Shown piece by piece: positions 11,159 to 24,010 of a stretch of DNA of 64,000 bases (the first letter of the stretch is position 1; every line of letters begins with the position of its first letter). Location of the stretch: assembly GCA_030697205.1 (NCBI GenBank), contig JAUYQP010000014.1:60895-124894 (forward strand). The letters are read 5' to 3'. The translations under genes were made by a program, and so were the position numbers. The notes under the pieces are model-generated. The model searched no databases. It saw only the letters and a list, made by a program, of their open reading frames with translations, and was not told the DNA's origin. Source of the DNA: Mycobacteriales bacterium (GTDB lineage Bacteria > Actinomycetota > Actinomycetes > Mycobacteriales > SCTD01).

Positions 11159-15573
<4,415 letters not shown>

Positions 15574-15574
<1 letters not shown>

Positions 15575-16422
15575 TGCCGGTCCAGGTGCAGGCCGAGGTC
15601 CTGTCGATCCGCAAGGTCGGTGCCTACCACGCGATGACGGTCGTCGCGCCCGGCATCGCCGAGCTGACCAAGCCCGGTCACTTCATCGCCGTGCAGGTCG
15701 GCGGGCCGGAGTCCTCGATGTTGCTGCGCCGGGCCTTCGCGGTCTACGACGTCAAGGAGCGCGGCGTCTACGGCGGCACCGTGGAGTTCGTCTTCGCCGT
15801 TCACGGCAAGGGCACCGCGTGGCTCGCGCGCCAGCGCCCGCAGGACAAGATCGACATCGTGGGCCCGCTCGGCAAGCCCTTCCGCATGCCCACCCAGCCG
15901 GTGACGGCGACGCTCGTCGGCGGCGGCTACGGCAGCGCGCCGCTGCTGCCGCTGGCGACGGCCTTGCGCGATCGCGGCTGCCGGGTCGACTTCGTCCTCG
16001 GGGCGGGGTCGGGCGACCGGCTCTTCGGCCAGCTCGACGCCAAGCGGATGGCGGCCTCGATCGCGGTCACGACCGACGACGGCTCGGTGGGGGAGCGGGG
16101 CCGGGTCTCCGACGTCCTGCCTGGGGTCCTCGACCGCACCGGTGCGGAGGTCGTCTACGCCTGCGGCCCGATGGCGATGCTGCGGGCGGTGTCGGAGCTG
16201 GCCGCCGAGCGCGGCATCCCGGCGCAGGTCGCGGTGGAGGAGTCGATGGCCTGCGGGATCGGGGTCTGCATGACCTGCGTGCTGCCGGTGGTCGGCGACG
16301 ACGGGCAGACCCGGATGGTCCGCTCGTGCGTGGAGGGACCGGTCTTCCTCGGGGACCGCGTCCGGTGGGACGACGTGGGCACGGTGCCCGTGGACGCAGT
16401 CGGGTCGGGAGTGGCGCACTGA
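15574..16422 (+). CDS. pyrK: Dihydroorotate dehydrogenase electron-transfer subunit
   Basis: Iron-sulfur flavoprotein that passes electrons from PyrD (type 1B) to NAD+. The 282-residue product has an FAD-binding domain (LLRRAFAVYD, replacing the usual RRPxS), an NAD-binding region (TATLVGGGYGSAPLLPLA, then VVYACGPMAML), and a C-terminal [2Fe-2S] site with CGIGVCMTC and a fourth Cys in RSCVEGPVF. ATG 15574 overlaps the carB stop (TGATG), and pyrD follows the same way. Confidence 0.93.
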
Positions 16423-17456
16423 TGGCGGACACCATCCTCACCATCCGGTCCGACGAGGTCGCGGCCCTCGCCGACGTCGACCTGACCACCCGGCTCGCCG
16501 GGGCGACCTTCCCGAACCCGGTCTTCACGGCCTCGGGCTGCGCCGCCGCCGGCCAGGAGCTCGACCAGTTCTTCCCGGTCAGCGCCCTCGGTGGCATCGT
16601 CACGAAGTCGATCATGCTCGCGCCGCGGGCAGGTCGGGCGACGCCGCGGATGGCTGAGACCCCGAGCGGCATGCTCAACTCGATCGGGCTGCAGGGCCCC
16701 GGCATCGACGCCTTCCTCGACAAGGACCTCCCGTGGCTCGCCCAGCAGGGCGCCCGCGCGGTCGTGTCGATCGCGGGTGGCTCGATCGACGACTACGCCA
16801 AGCTGGCCGCCAAGCTGCGCGGCCGGCAGGGGCTGTCGATGATCGAGGTCAACATCAGCTGCCCCAACGTCGAGGACCGCGGACAGGTGTTCGCCTGCGA
16901 CCCGTCTGCCGCCGCCGCCGTGGTCCATGCGGTCCGGCGCGCCTTCAACGACCCGAAGGTGCCGATCTTCGCCAAGCTCAGCCCCGACGTCACCTCGATC
17001 GTCGACATCGCGCGGTCGGTCCGCGACGCGGGCGCCGACGGCGTCTCGGTCATCAACACCCTGCTCGGCATGGTCATCGACCCGGTCACGATGCGCCCCG
17101 CACTCGGTGGCGTTACCGGCGGCCTGTCCGGCCCCGCGATCCGCCCCGTCGCGGTGCGCTGCGTCTGGCAGATCCACCAGGCCCTGCCCGAGCTGCCGAT
17201 CCTCGGGATGGGCGGCATCCGCACCGGCCTCGACGCCCTGGAGTTCGTGCTCGCCGGCGCGTCGGCCGTCAGCGTCGGCACCACCGTCTTCGGTGACCCG
17301 ACCGCCCCGGTGCGGGTCCTGCACGAGCTCGCGCAGGCGCTGCACGCGCGCGGCTTCGCCTCGCTCTCCGACGCCGTCGGCCATGCCCACCGGCCGCCGG
17401 ACCTGCACGTGCCCGAGGACCCCGACCCGGTGGGCGACCTGCCCGTGGAGGCGTGA
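16422..17456 (+). CDS. pyrD: Dihydroorotate dehydrogenase, type 1B catalytic subunit
   Basis: FMN enzyme oxidising dihydroorotate to orotate. The 344-residue product has [16 protein letters not shown], the active-site loop EVNISCPNV in which Cys is the catalytic base of type 1 enzymes, KLSPDVT, and the FMN-phosphate region LGMGGIRTG. Adjacent PyrK makes it the NAD-linked type 1B, not the quinone-linked class 2 enzyme used by mycobacteria and Streptomyces relatives. ATG in a TGATG overlap with pyrK. Confidence 0.95.
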   Translation: MADTILTIRSDEVAALADVDLTTRLAGATFPNPVFTASGCAAAGQELDQFFPVSALGGIVTKSIMLAPRAGRATPRMAETPSGMLNSIGLQGPGIDAFLDKDLPWLAQQGARAVVSIAGGSIDDYAKLAAKLRGRQGLSMIEVNISCPNVEDRGQVFACDPSAAAAVVHAVRRAFNDPKVPIFAKLSPDVTSIVDIARSVRDAGADGVSVINTLLGMVIDPVTMRPALGGVTGGLSGPAIRPVAVRCVWQIHQALPELPILGMGGIRTGLDALEFVLAGASAVSVGTTVFGDPTAPVRVLHELAQALHARGFASLSDAVGHAHRPPDLHVPEDPDPVGDLPVEA

Positions 17457-18133
17457 TGGGACAGGCCCCGATCGCGGTCGCGCTCGACGCGCCCGACCTC
17501 GACACCGCGACCCGCTGGGCCAAGGAGGTGGCTCCCCACGTCAGCGTCGTGAAGGTCGGCCTGGAGCTGTTCTGCCGGATCGGACCCGAGGCCGTCGACG
17601 CGGTCCGTGGCGAGACCGGGCTCTTCCTCGACCTCAAGCTCCACGACATCCCCAACACCGTCGCCGGGGCTGCCCGCAGCGTCGCCGCGCTGCGGCCGAC
17701 CTATCTCACGGTCCACGCCAGCGGTGGCGCCGACATGGTCCGGGCCGCGGTCGAGGCAGCGCCCGACGTCACCATCGCGGCCGTCACGGTCCTCACCTCG
17801 ATGTCGGCCGACGACCTCGCCGCGGTCGGCCTCGCGGGCCCGCCCACCGACGCGGTCCGCCGGCTGGCTGCCCTCGCGGTGGGAGCCGGCGCGGGCGCGC
17901 TGGTCTGCTCGCCGCAGGAGGTCGCGCTGGTGCGCGCCGAGGTCGGCCCGGGCATCGTGCTCATCACCCCCGGGGTGCGACCGGTGGGCGCAGACATCGG
18001 CGACCAGGCGCGGGTGGCCACGCCGCAGCAGGCGCTCGCCGACGGCGCCGACCTGCTCGTCATCGGCCGGCCCATCACGGGCGCGCCCGATGTCGGTGCC
18101 GCCGCGCGCGAGATCGCCGAGAGCCTCGTCTAG
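17456..18133 (+). CDS. pyrF: Orotidine 5'-phosphate decarboxylase
   Basis: Final step to UMP. The 225-residue TIM-barrel protein has the catalytic [13 protein letters not shown] (Lys-Asp network), [11 protein letters not shown], and ITPGVRP with the phosphate-binding end [13 protein letters not shown] 17456 overlaps the pyrD stop (TGATG); GTG 17453 is an equally close alternative. Last gene of the pyr operon; it ends six bases from the stop of a convergent GGDEF-EAL gene, leaving no room for a separate terminator. Confidence 0.96.
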   Translation: MGQAPIAVALDAPDLDTATRWAKEVAPHVSVVKVGLELFCRIGPEAVDAVRGETGLFLDLKLHDIPNTVAGAARSVAALRPTYLTVHASGGADMVRAAVEAAPDVTIAAVTVLTSMSADDLAAVGLAGPPTDAVRRLAALAVGAGAGALVCSPQEVALVRAEVGPGIVLITPGVRPVGADIGDQARVATPQQALADGADLLVIGRPITGAPDVGAAAREIAESLV

Positions 18134-18139
18134 CTCCGG

Positions 18140-20488
18140 TCAGCTCCCGACCACCGGCACGTCCGACGCCGACCGCGGGACGGGCAGCAGGGACCGCCCG
18201 ATCACCCCTGCGACCAACGCGGCCGGGCCGGGGCGCGACAGCAGGTAGCCCTGGGCGTGCTCGCAGCCCTGGGCCCGGAGGAAGTCCAGCTGGGCCTCGG
18301 TCTCGACGCCCTCCGCGACGACCGACATGCCGAGCCCGCGGGCCAGTGCCACCGTCGCGACCAGCACCGGGGCGCTCGGGTCGGCGTCGAGCGAGGCGAC
18401 GAAGGCACGGTCGATCTTGAGCGTGTCGAAGGGGTACGACGCGAGGCGCGACAGCGAGCTGTAGCCGGTCCCGAAGTCGTCCAGGGCCAGACCGATCCCA
18501 GCGGTGTGGAGGCGCTCCAGCACCTCGCGGACGTGGTCGTCGTCGTGGAAGAGCAGGCTCTCGGTGACCTCGAGGACGAGCGCCGAGGGCGGGAGGCCGT
18601 GCCGGACCAGCGCCGACAGGACCGTGTCGAGGTAGTCCCGCTCGCGCAGGTGCCTGGCGCTGACGTTGACGGCGACGGTGAGGCCCGGGGAGGTGCGCCG
18701 CCACGTCGCGAGCTGGGCGCAGGCGATGTCGAGCACGAGCCGCTCCAGCTCGACGACCAGGCCCGAGCGCTCCGCGGCCGGCACGAAGTCGGCAGGGGAG
18801 ACCGCTCCGCGCAGCGGGTGCGTCCAGCGGGCGAGCGCCTCGAAGCCGGCGACCCGGTCGGCGGCGAGGTCGACCACCGGTTGGTAGTGCACCTGCAGCT
18901 GACCCTCACGCAGTGCCACCCGCAGGTCGGCCTCGAGCTCGAGGCTCTCGCGCACGGCGACGTGCATGCCGGGCGCAAAGGCCGTGACGCCGTTGCCGGA
19001 CTCCTTCGCGGCGTACATCGCGGTGTCTGCGTCGCGGAGCAGGTGGACGCCGATGACGTCGGAGGTCTCGGCGACCGCGGTGCCGGCAGAGGCCCCGAGG
19101 ACGACCTCGAGAGGTCCGACGAGCAGTGGTGGGGCCAACGCCGCGACGAGCCGTCGCGCCACTGCCTCGACGTCTGCTGGCGTGCGCAAGTCGGGCAGCA
19201 AGACGGCGAACTCGTCGCCTCCCATCCGGGCGAGCACGGCGTCGTCGCGGACCGCTGAGCGCAGCCGCCCGGCCGCGGCCTGCAGGAGGACGTCGCCGGC
19301 GTCGTGGCCGAAGCCGTCGTTGACCTGCTTGAAGCCGTCGAGGTCGAGCAGCACCACACCGAGCAGGTGACCCGGGCGGACTGCGGCGACGGCAGCGGTG
19401 AGCTGCTCGGTGAGCGCCTCGCGGTTGGGCAGGCCGGTCAGGGAGTCGGTGCGAGCGCGTCGCCGCTCGCGGTCGCGCGACTGGAGCAGCTCCTCGGTGC
19501 GCTCGCGGACCTTCTCCTCGAGCGACACGTGCAGTACGGCGTTCTCGCTGGCGAGCAGCTGCTGGCGGGCGACGAGCGAGCCGGCCAGCGTGAGGGTGAG
19601 CGCCGCCAGGACCGGGTCGAGGCCGTGCAGCAGCCGGCCGCTCGCGACGAGGGTCGCGGCGGCGACAGCAGCCGGCAGCCAGGGGAGCAGCCGATGCGAC
19701 ACGCGGCTGAGGTCGGGTCCCGCCGTCGCCGGCCTGCGGGCGGCGACGGCGATCAGCGCGAACGACAGCGGCCACGCGACGTCGAGCGGGCCGCCCGTGG
19801 TGTAGGCGCCGGCACCCGCCAGCGCGGCGTAGAGACCGTCGGTCATCGCGACGCCGGCCACGCCGAGCGCCGCGAGCGAGCCGGGGTGCCGCCACCCGCC
19901 CCGGACCCGGTCGAGCACGACCACGACGACGGCCGCGGTGAGCACGTCGAGCACAGGGAAGGCGAGGGCCAGGGCCTCCGCGACGGGCTGGCCCTCGGCG
20001 CGGGCCAGGTTGCCGAGCGTGCCGATCCAGGCGATGACGAGGAAGGACGCCGCCACCACGACACCGTCGAGGACCAGGCGGGCGCGCGACGCCCGCGCGC
20101 TGGGCAGCCGGGGAAGTGCCAGCAACCCCAGCAGAGCCAGCACGGGGTAGGCGAGGTAGAAGGCATGGGCGACGGACGGGAACGGCGCCAGCCGACCCAG
20201 CACCAGCTCGTCGACGGCCCAGGCCACGCTGCCGAGGGCCCAGGCGACGGACGCCGCGCCCAGCAGCAGCCAGACCCTCCGGGCGGCTCCGGGGTCGCGG
20301 GCGGCGCGCAGGCACTGCCAGGCCGCCAGCGCGGGCGCGAGGACGAAGGCCGCGTCGCTCACTGCATGGCGGGCGAGCAGCGGTCGCCCGGGCAGCAGCG
20401 TCCACACGAGCAGCCCCAGCAGTGCCACCGAGACGACGACGGCGTACGCCGAGGCAGCCCGCGGGCGTGCGCGCGCTGCGCCCTGCAC
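18140..20488 (-). CDS. Membrane GGDEF-EAL cyclic-di-GMP enzyme
   Basis: A 782-residue protein. Residues about 14-310 form several hydrophobic membrane segments without a recognised sensor motif; a short coiled segment (LEEKVRERTEELLQSRDRERRRA) follows. The GGDEF domain (RMGGDEFAVLLP, signature at 423-427) is intact, with the inhibitory RxxD site changed to RDDA. The EAL domain (FEALARW, E550) keeps NVSARHL, DDFGTGYSS, LKIDRAFV, AEGVETEAQL and QGYLLSRP. Both synthesis and breakdown of c-di-GMP are therefore possible; which dominates cannot be read. GTG start has GAGGAG seven bases upstream. Convergent with pyrF. Confidence 0.93.
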   Translation of the reverse strand: MQGAARARPRAASAYAVVVSVALLGLLVWTLLPGRPLLARHAVSDAAFVLAPALAAWQCLRAARDPGAARRVWLLLGAASVAWALGSVAWAVDELVLGRLAPFPSVAHAFYLAYPVLALLGLLALPRLPSARASRARLVLDGVVVAASFLVIAWIGTLGNLARAEGQPVAEALALAFPVLDVLTAAVVVVVLDRVRGGWRHPGSLAALGVAGVAMTDGLYAALAGAGAYTTGGPLDVAWPLSFALIAVAARRPATAGPDLSRVSHRLLPWLPAAVAAATLVASGRLLHGLDPVLAALTLTLAGSLVARQQLLASENAVLHVSLEEKVRERTEELLQSRDRERRRARTDSLTGLPNREALTEQLTAAVAAVRPGHLLGVVLLDLDGFKQVNDGFGHDAGDVLLQAAAGRLRSAVRDDAVLARMGGDEFAVLLPDLRTPADVEAVARRLVAALAPPLLVGPLEVVLGASAGTAVAETSDVIGVHLLRDADTAMYAAKESGNGVTAFAPGMHVAVRESLELEADLRVALREGQLQVHYQPVVDLAADRVAGFEALARWTHPLRGAVSPADFVPAAERSGLVVELERLVLDIACAQLATWRRTSPGLTVAVNVSARHLRERDYLDTVLSALVRHGLPPSALVLEVTESLLFHDDDHVREVLERLHTAGIGLALDDFGTGYSSLSRLASYPFDTLKIDRAFVASLDADPSAPVLVATVALARGLGMSVVAEGVETEAQLDFLRAQGCEHAQGYLLSRPGPAALVAGVIGRSLLPVPRSASDVPVVGS

Positions 20489-20555
20489 TCGTGCGCTCCT
20501 CGCTGCCGAGCCCCGGGACAGGGACCGCTCATCGCTTGGCTCGTCGGGTGCGTCG

Positions 20556-20571
20556 GGGGGCTGTAGCCCCC
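20556..20571. repeat. Short GC hairpin in the gap before mihF
   Basis: GGGGGC and GCCCCC around TGTA form a compact six-bp hairpin. It lies between the divergent GGDEF-EAL and mihF genes and could be an operator or an insulator; no T-run follows. Confidence 0.35.
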
Positions 20572-20633
20572 GAACGGGTGGTGTCGTGGCCTTGCGTCCG
20601 GGATGCGACTGTCACCGCACAGCCACCCCGGCG

Positions 20634-20663
20634 TTGCCTGCAGGGGGCCGGGGTCGCTAGGTT
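20634..20663 (+). promoter_or_regulatory. Probable promoter of the mihF-gmk-rpoZ-coaBC operon
   Basis: TTGCCT (20634-20639) and TAGGTT (20658-20663), spaced by 18 bases, give a vegetative-type promoter with transcription starting near 20670. It would produce an about 85-base leader that contains a strong nested hairpin. Confidence 0.45.
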
Positions 20664-20691
20664 CGCGCCGCACCGTCCGCCCGATCGACCC

Positions 20692-20736
20692 TCAGGCGGT
20701 CCCACCCCGCCCCCGTCTGACGGGGGCATCGCCTGA
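20692..20736 (+). promoter_or_regulatory. Nested hairpin in the mihF leader
   Basis: Outer arms TCAGGCG (20692-20698) and CGCCTGA (20730-20736) enclose an inner nine-bp palindrome GCCCCCGTC/GACGGGGGC (20709-20717, 20719-20727). The ribosome-binding candidate AAAGGA begins directly after it. It could be an attenuator or a translational control element. Confidence 0.5.
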
Positions 20737-20753
20737 AAGGACGGGTCGCCCCG

Positions 20754-21071
20754 GTGGCTCTGCCCACCCTCACGCCCGAGCAGCGCGCCGCCGCGCTCGA
20801 GAAGGCCGCCGCCGCCCGTCGGGCGCGCGCCGCCCTCAAGGTCCGCCTCAAGGCGAGCGGGGTCTCGCTCGCCGACGTGCTCGAGAGCGGCGAGACCGAC
20901 GAGGTGGTCGGCAAGATGAAGGTCGTCGCGGTCCTCGAGGCGATGCCCGGTGTCGGCAAGGTCAGGGCGCAGAAGATCATGGAGCGCCTCGAGATCAGCC
21001 CGTCGCGGCGCGTCCGGGGGCTCGGAGCCAAGCAGCGCGAGGCGCTGGAGCGGGAGTTCGCCGGCTCGTGA
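20754..21071 (+). CDS. mihF: Integration host factor, actinobacterial (mIHF)
   Basis: Nucleoid-associated DNA-bending protein of Actinobacteria, unrelated to HU-type IHF; essential in mycobacteria. The 105-residue product has an Ala/Arg-rich N-terminal helix, then the conserved helix-two-turn-helix core [21 protein letters not shown], ending [23 protein letters not shown] 20754 begins about a dozen bases after the AAAGGA following the leader hairpin. It is coupled to gmk through a GTGA overlap. Confidence 0.95.
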   Translation: MALPTLTPEQRAAALEKAAAARRARAALKVRLKASGVSLADVLESGETDEVVGKMKVVAVLEAMPGVGKVRAQKIMERLEISPSRRVRGLGAKQREALEREFAGS

Positions 21072-21625
21072 CCGCCCGACTCACCGTGCTGGCCGGCCCG
21101 TCCGGGGTCGGCAAGGGCAGTATCATCGCGGTCGTCCGGCAGCGCCACCCGCACGTGTGGCTGTCGGTGAGCGTCACGACGCGGGCACCGCGGCCGGGGG
21201 AGACCGACGGTGTCGAGTACCACTTCGTCGACCAGGCCGAGTTCGACCGGATGGTCGACGCGGGCGAGCTGCTCGAGCACGACAGCCACATGGGTGCGTC
21301 GTACGGCACGCCCCGTGCTCCGGTCGAGGCCCGGCTCGCCGAGGGCGAGTCCGCCCTGCTCGAGATCGACCTGCACGGCGCGCGGCAGGTGCGCGCGGCC
21401 GTGCCCGACGCCCAGCTGGTCTTCCTCGCCCCGCCGTCGTTCGACGAGCTGGCCCGGCGGCTGGTCGGCCGGGGGACCGAGGACCCCGCGAAGGTGCGCC
21501 AGCGCCTCGACCGGGCGCGCATCGAGATGGCCGCCGAGGACGAGTTCGACGTCGTGGTCGTCAACGACGACCTCCAGCGCGCGGCCGACGCGCTGGTAGC
21601 CTTGATGGAGATCACCCCGTCTTAG
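21068..21625 (+). CDS. gmk: Guanylate kinase
   Basis: Phosphorylates GMP to GDP. The 185-residue product has the P-loop [10 protein letters not shown], the GMP-binding [20 protein letters not shown], and [18 protein letters not shown]. The start GTG 21068 overlaps the mihF stop. Ser/Gly at the P-loop end (GKGSI) is the usual actinobacterial form. It precedes rpoZ, the standard gmk-rpoZ pair. Confidence 0.97.
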   Translation: MTARLTVLAGPSGVGKGSIIAVVRQRHPHVWLSVSVTTRAPRPGETDGVEYHFVDQAEFDRMVDAGELLEHDSHMGASYGTPRAPVEARLAEGESALLEIDLHGARQVRAAVPDAQLVFLAPPSFDELARRLVGRGTEDPAKVRQRLDRARIEMAAEDEFDVVVVNDDLQRAADALVALMEITPS

Positions 21626-21636
21626 AGGAGCACCTG

Positions 21637-21909
21637 TTGTCCGGCACCGTCGCGAACCCGATCGGCATCACCAACCCCCCGATCGACGAGCTGCTGGCCG
21701 CGACCGACTCCAAGTACAGCCTGGTCATCTACGCCGCCAAGCGCGCGCGTCAGATCAACGCCTACTACTCCCAGCTCGGTGAGGGCCTCCTGGAGTACGT
21801 CGGACCCCTCGTCGAGACGGGCGTCCAGGAGAAGCCGCTGTCGATCGCGCTGCGCGAGATCAACGCCGGCCTGCTGAGCCACGAGCAGGTCCCGGACCCG
21901 GTCGTCTAG
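21637..21909 (+). CDS. rpoZ: RNA polymerase omega subunit
   Basis: Small subunit assisting assembly of beta-prime and ppGpp response. The 90-residue product contains [19 protein letters not shown] and the conserved [17 protein letters not shown]. The start is taken as TTG 21637, six bases after GAGGAG (21625-21630); the preceding CTG is too close to that site. Its TAG stop overlaps the coaBC GTG. Confidence 0.95.
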   Translation: MSGTVANPIGITNPPIDELLAATDSKYSLVIYAAKRARQINAYYSQLGEGLLEYVGPLVETGVQEKPLSIALREINAGLLSHEQVPDPVV

Positions 21910-23108
21910 TGAGCCGCGTGGTCCTCGGCGTCGCCGGGGGCATCGCCGCCTACAAGGCGGTGGAGCTGCTGCGGCAGCTGTCGGAGGCCGGTCACGAGGT
22001 CACCGTCGTCCCGACCGAGAGCGCGCTGCGCTTCGTCGGGGAGCCGACCTGGACCGCGCTGTCCGGCCGCCCGGTAGCGACCGACGTGTGGACCGACGTC
22101 CACGAGGTCCCGCACGTCCGGATCGGCCAGGCGGCCGACCTCGTCGTCGTCGCCCCCGCGACGGCCAACACCCTCGCCCGCGCTGCCCACGGGCTCGCGG
22201 ACGACCTGCTCACCAACGTCCTGCTCACCGCGCGCTGCCCGGTCGTCATGGCGCCCGCGATGCACACCGAGATGTGGGAGCACCCCGCGACGCAGGCCAA
22301 CGTCGCGACGCTCCGCGCACGCGGGGTCCTCGTCGTCGAGCCCGCGGTCGGGCGCCTGACGGGCGCCGACTCCGGCAAGGGCCGGCTGCCCGAGCCCGAG
22401 GAGCTCGCCCGCACCTGCGAGGCCGTCCTGCGCCGGGGTGTGCTCGCCCCCGACCTGACCGGGCGCCGGGTCGTGGTCTCCGCGGGCGGCACCCGCGAGC
22501 ACCTCGACCCGGTCCGCTACCTCGGCAACCGCTCCAGCGGCCGGCAGGGCCACGCGCTGGCCCGCACGGCCGCCGCCCGCGGCGCCGAGGTCGTGCTCGT
22601 CACGAGCGCCTCCCTCCCCGACCCGGCCGGGGTGAAGGTCCTGCGGGTCACCAGCGCCGTGGAGATGCACGACGCGGTGCTCGCCGAGGCGGCCTCCGCC
22701 GACGCGGTCGTGATGGCCGCCGCCGTCGCCGACTACCGCCCGGCCGAGCGGCTCGCGACCAAGCGCAAGAAGACCGACACCCACGCCGTCGACCTCGTCC
22801 AGAACCCCGACGTCCTGCGGGCGCTGGTGGCCGCGCGCACGCCCGGTCAGGTGCTGGTCGGCTTCGCCGCCGAGACCGGCGACGACGCCGGGTCGGTGCT
22901 CGACCACGCCCGCGCGAAGCTCGCGGCCAAGGGCTGCGACCTGCTCGTCGTCAACGAGGTCGGCGAGACCGGGCACCCCACTGGCTTCGAGGGCGACCAG
23001 AACGCCGCCACCGTCCTCGGTGCGGACGGCACCGCCGTCGAGGTCCCGCTCGGGTCCAAGGACGCGCTGGCCGACGCCGTCTGGGACCTCGTCGCCCCCC
23101 GCCTGTGA
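21909..23108 (+). CDS. coaBC: Bifunctional phosphopantothenoylcysteine decarboxylase / phosphopantothenate-cysteine ligase
   Basis: Two consecutive steps of coenzyme A synthesis. The 399-residue product has the N-terminal FMN decarboxylase (GVAGGIAAYKAVELLRQL, the NTLARAAHGLADDLL region with active-site His in HEVPHVRIG, and MAPAMHTEMWEHPA) and the C-terminal ligase (VVVSAGGTREHLDPVRYLGN and the DYRPAERLATKRKKT region). The N-x-R-x-S-G nucleotide signature is in YLGNRSSGRQG. GTG 21909 shares a base with the rpoZ stop. Confidence 0.97.
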   Translation: MSRVVLGVAGGIAAYKAVELLRQLSEAGHEVTVVPTESALRFVGEPTWTALSGRPVATDVWTDVHEVPHVRIGQAADLVVVAPATANTLARAAHGLADDLLTNVLLTARCPVVMAPAMHTEMWEHPATQANVATLRARGVLVVEPAVGRLTGADSGKGRLPEPEELARTCEAVLRRGVLAPDLTGRRVVVSAGGTREHLDPVRYLGNRSSGRQGHALARTAAARGAEVVLVTSASLPDPAGVKVLRVTSAVEMHDAVLAEAASADAVVMAAAVADYRPAERLATKRKKTDTHAVDLVQNPDVLRALVAARTPGQVLVGFAAETGDDAGSVLDHARAKLAAKGCDLLVVNEVGETGHPTGFEGDQNAATVLGADGTAVEVPLGSKDALADAVWDLVAPRL

Positions 23109-23974
23109 CCCCCACCCCTTCCGTCACCCCTTCCGCTTGTGCGCCGCTGGCGGCGCTACGAGCGCTCTGTAGCGCCGAGAACGGCGCACAAGCGGTCAGG
23201 GGGAGGGCGCTCAGGGGGACGGCGCTCAGGGGGAGGGCGGTCAGGGGGGCGCTGGTCACAGCACTGCTGCTCACCGGGTGCAGCGACGACGACCCGGCGA
23301 GCGACGCGGTCCCCGGACCGAGCGCCAGCGCGACCGCCACGGCCACGCTCGCCCCGACGGCGACGCCGTCCGTCGTACCCCCGTCCGTCGTACCCCCGTC
23401 CGTCCTACCCCCGTCCGGGAGTCCCACGGCACCGGGCGGCCCCGTGCGCAGGCCGGCGCGTGACGGGGACGTCGACGGCGACGGGCGCGAGGACCGCGTC
23501 ACCGCCACCCAGGACCTGCTCACGGTCGTGCTCACCAGCGGCCGCACCGTCACCGCACCGGTGACGGCCGACACCGAGCCGCCGGTGCAGGGCGTCGTGG
23601 ACGTCGACGGGGACGGCCGCGCCGAGGTCTTCCTCGAGACCACGCGCGGCGCGAGCACCGTCTTCTACACGCCGTTCCGCTTCGACGGGACGACGCTCGG
23701 AGCGCTCCAGCTCGGCGGCGAGCCGGCCCTGCTCGGCGTCGGCGGCACCGTCACCCACGGCGAGGGCTTCGCCTGCGCGAAGGGCACCCTGCTGGTGACG
23801 AGCAGCACCTCCGACGACGGCGAGACCTTCGACGTGACGTCGACGACGTACGCCGTGAGCGGGTTCGGGCTGCGGCAGAGCGGACGTGCTGTGGCGCGAG
23901 GCCTCGCGCAGGACGACCCGCGGGTCGCTGCCTCCTACCAGGTGGACTGCGGCTCGGTGACCCAGGACGGGTAG
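23105..23974 (+). CDS. Putative lipoprotein with a repeat-expanded N-terminus
   Basis: A 289-residue product starting at GTG 23105 (GTGA overlap with coaBC), the only in-frame start ahead of the signal. The lipobox is LLLTGC at about residues 54-59, which puts an unusually long n-region of some 50 residues, coded by a palindrome and four 15-bp repeats, before the hydrophobic segment. After the Cys come acidic residues, a Thr/Ala/Pro-rich linker with PSVVP repeats, then a globular domain with DGDVDGDGREDRV and VDVDGDGRAEVFLE, resembling FG-GAP/VCBS calcium-binding motifs. The true start may differ. Likely attached to the outer face of the membrane; function unknown. Confidence 0.7.
   Translation: MTPTPSVTPSACAPLAALRALCSAENGAQAVRGRALRGTALRGRAVRGALVTALLLTGCSDDDPASDAVPGPSASATATATLAPTATPSVVPPSVVPPSVLPPSGSPTAPGGPVRRPARDGDVDGDGREDRVTATQDLLTVVLTSGRTVTAPVTADTEPPVQGVVDVDGDGRAEVFLETTRGASTVFYTPFRFDGTTLGALQLGGEPALLGVGGTVTHGEGFACAKGTLLVTSSTSDDGETFDVTSTTYAVSGFGLRQSGRAVARGLAQDDPRVAASYQVDCGSVTQDG
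23134..23194. repeat. Nested palindrome in the lipoprotein N-terminal coding region
   Basis: Outer 12-bp arms CGCTTGTGCGCC (23134-23145) and GGCGCACAAGCG (23183-23194) enclose inner 8-bp arms GGCGCTAC (23152-23159) and GTAGCGCC (23169-23176) around GAGCGCTCT. Could be a coaBC terminator or an inserted repetitive palindromic element. Confidence 0.7.
23192..23251. repeat. Four 15-bp tandem repeats
   Basis: Four near-identical copies of GCGGTCAGGGGGAGG-type units (starts at 23192, 23207, 23222 and 23237), encoding a repeated basic pentapeptide (RGRAL and variants) just before the lipoprotein hydrophobic core. Length may vary between strains by slippage. Confidence 0.8.
23366..23410. repeat. Three 15-bp tandem repeats in the lipoprotein linker
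   Basis: Three copies of CCGTCCGTCGTACCC (the last with one change) encode PSVVP-type repeats in the linker downstream of the lipobox. They keep the reading frame. Confidence 0.8.
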
Positions 23975-23977
23975 CCT
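23972..23977 (+). promoter_or_regulatory. -10 element of metK promoter
   Basis: TAGCCT starts with the lipoprotein stop codon. Transcription would begin near 23984, leaving a short leader that keeps the metK Shine-Dalgarno AGGAG at 24001-24005. The leader is far too short for a SAM riboswitch. Confidence 0.4.
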
Positions 23978-24010
23978 GTCGGCGAATCCGCCCAACCACC
24001 AGGAGTGCTC

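Noticed and set aside
23192..23251. CRISPR array from the 15-bp repeats
   Set aside because: Units are directly adjacent with no spacers, in frame with a coding region, and far too short.
23975..24010. SAM riboswitch before metK
   Set aside because: The leader is too short and shows no such motif.
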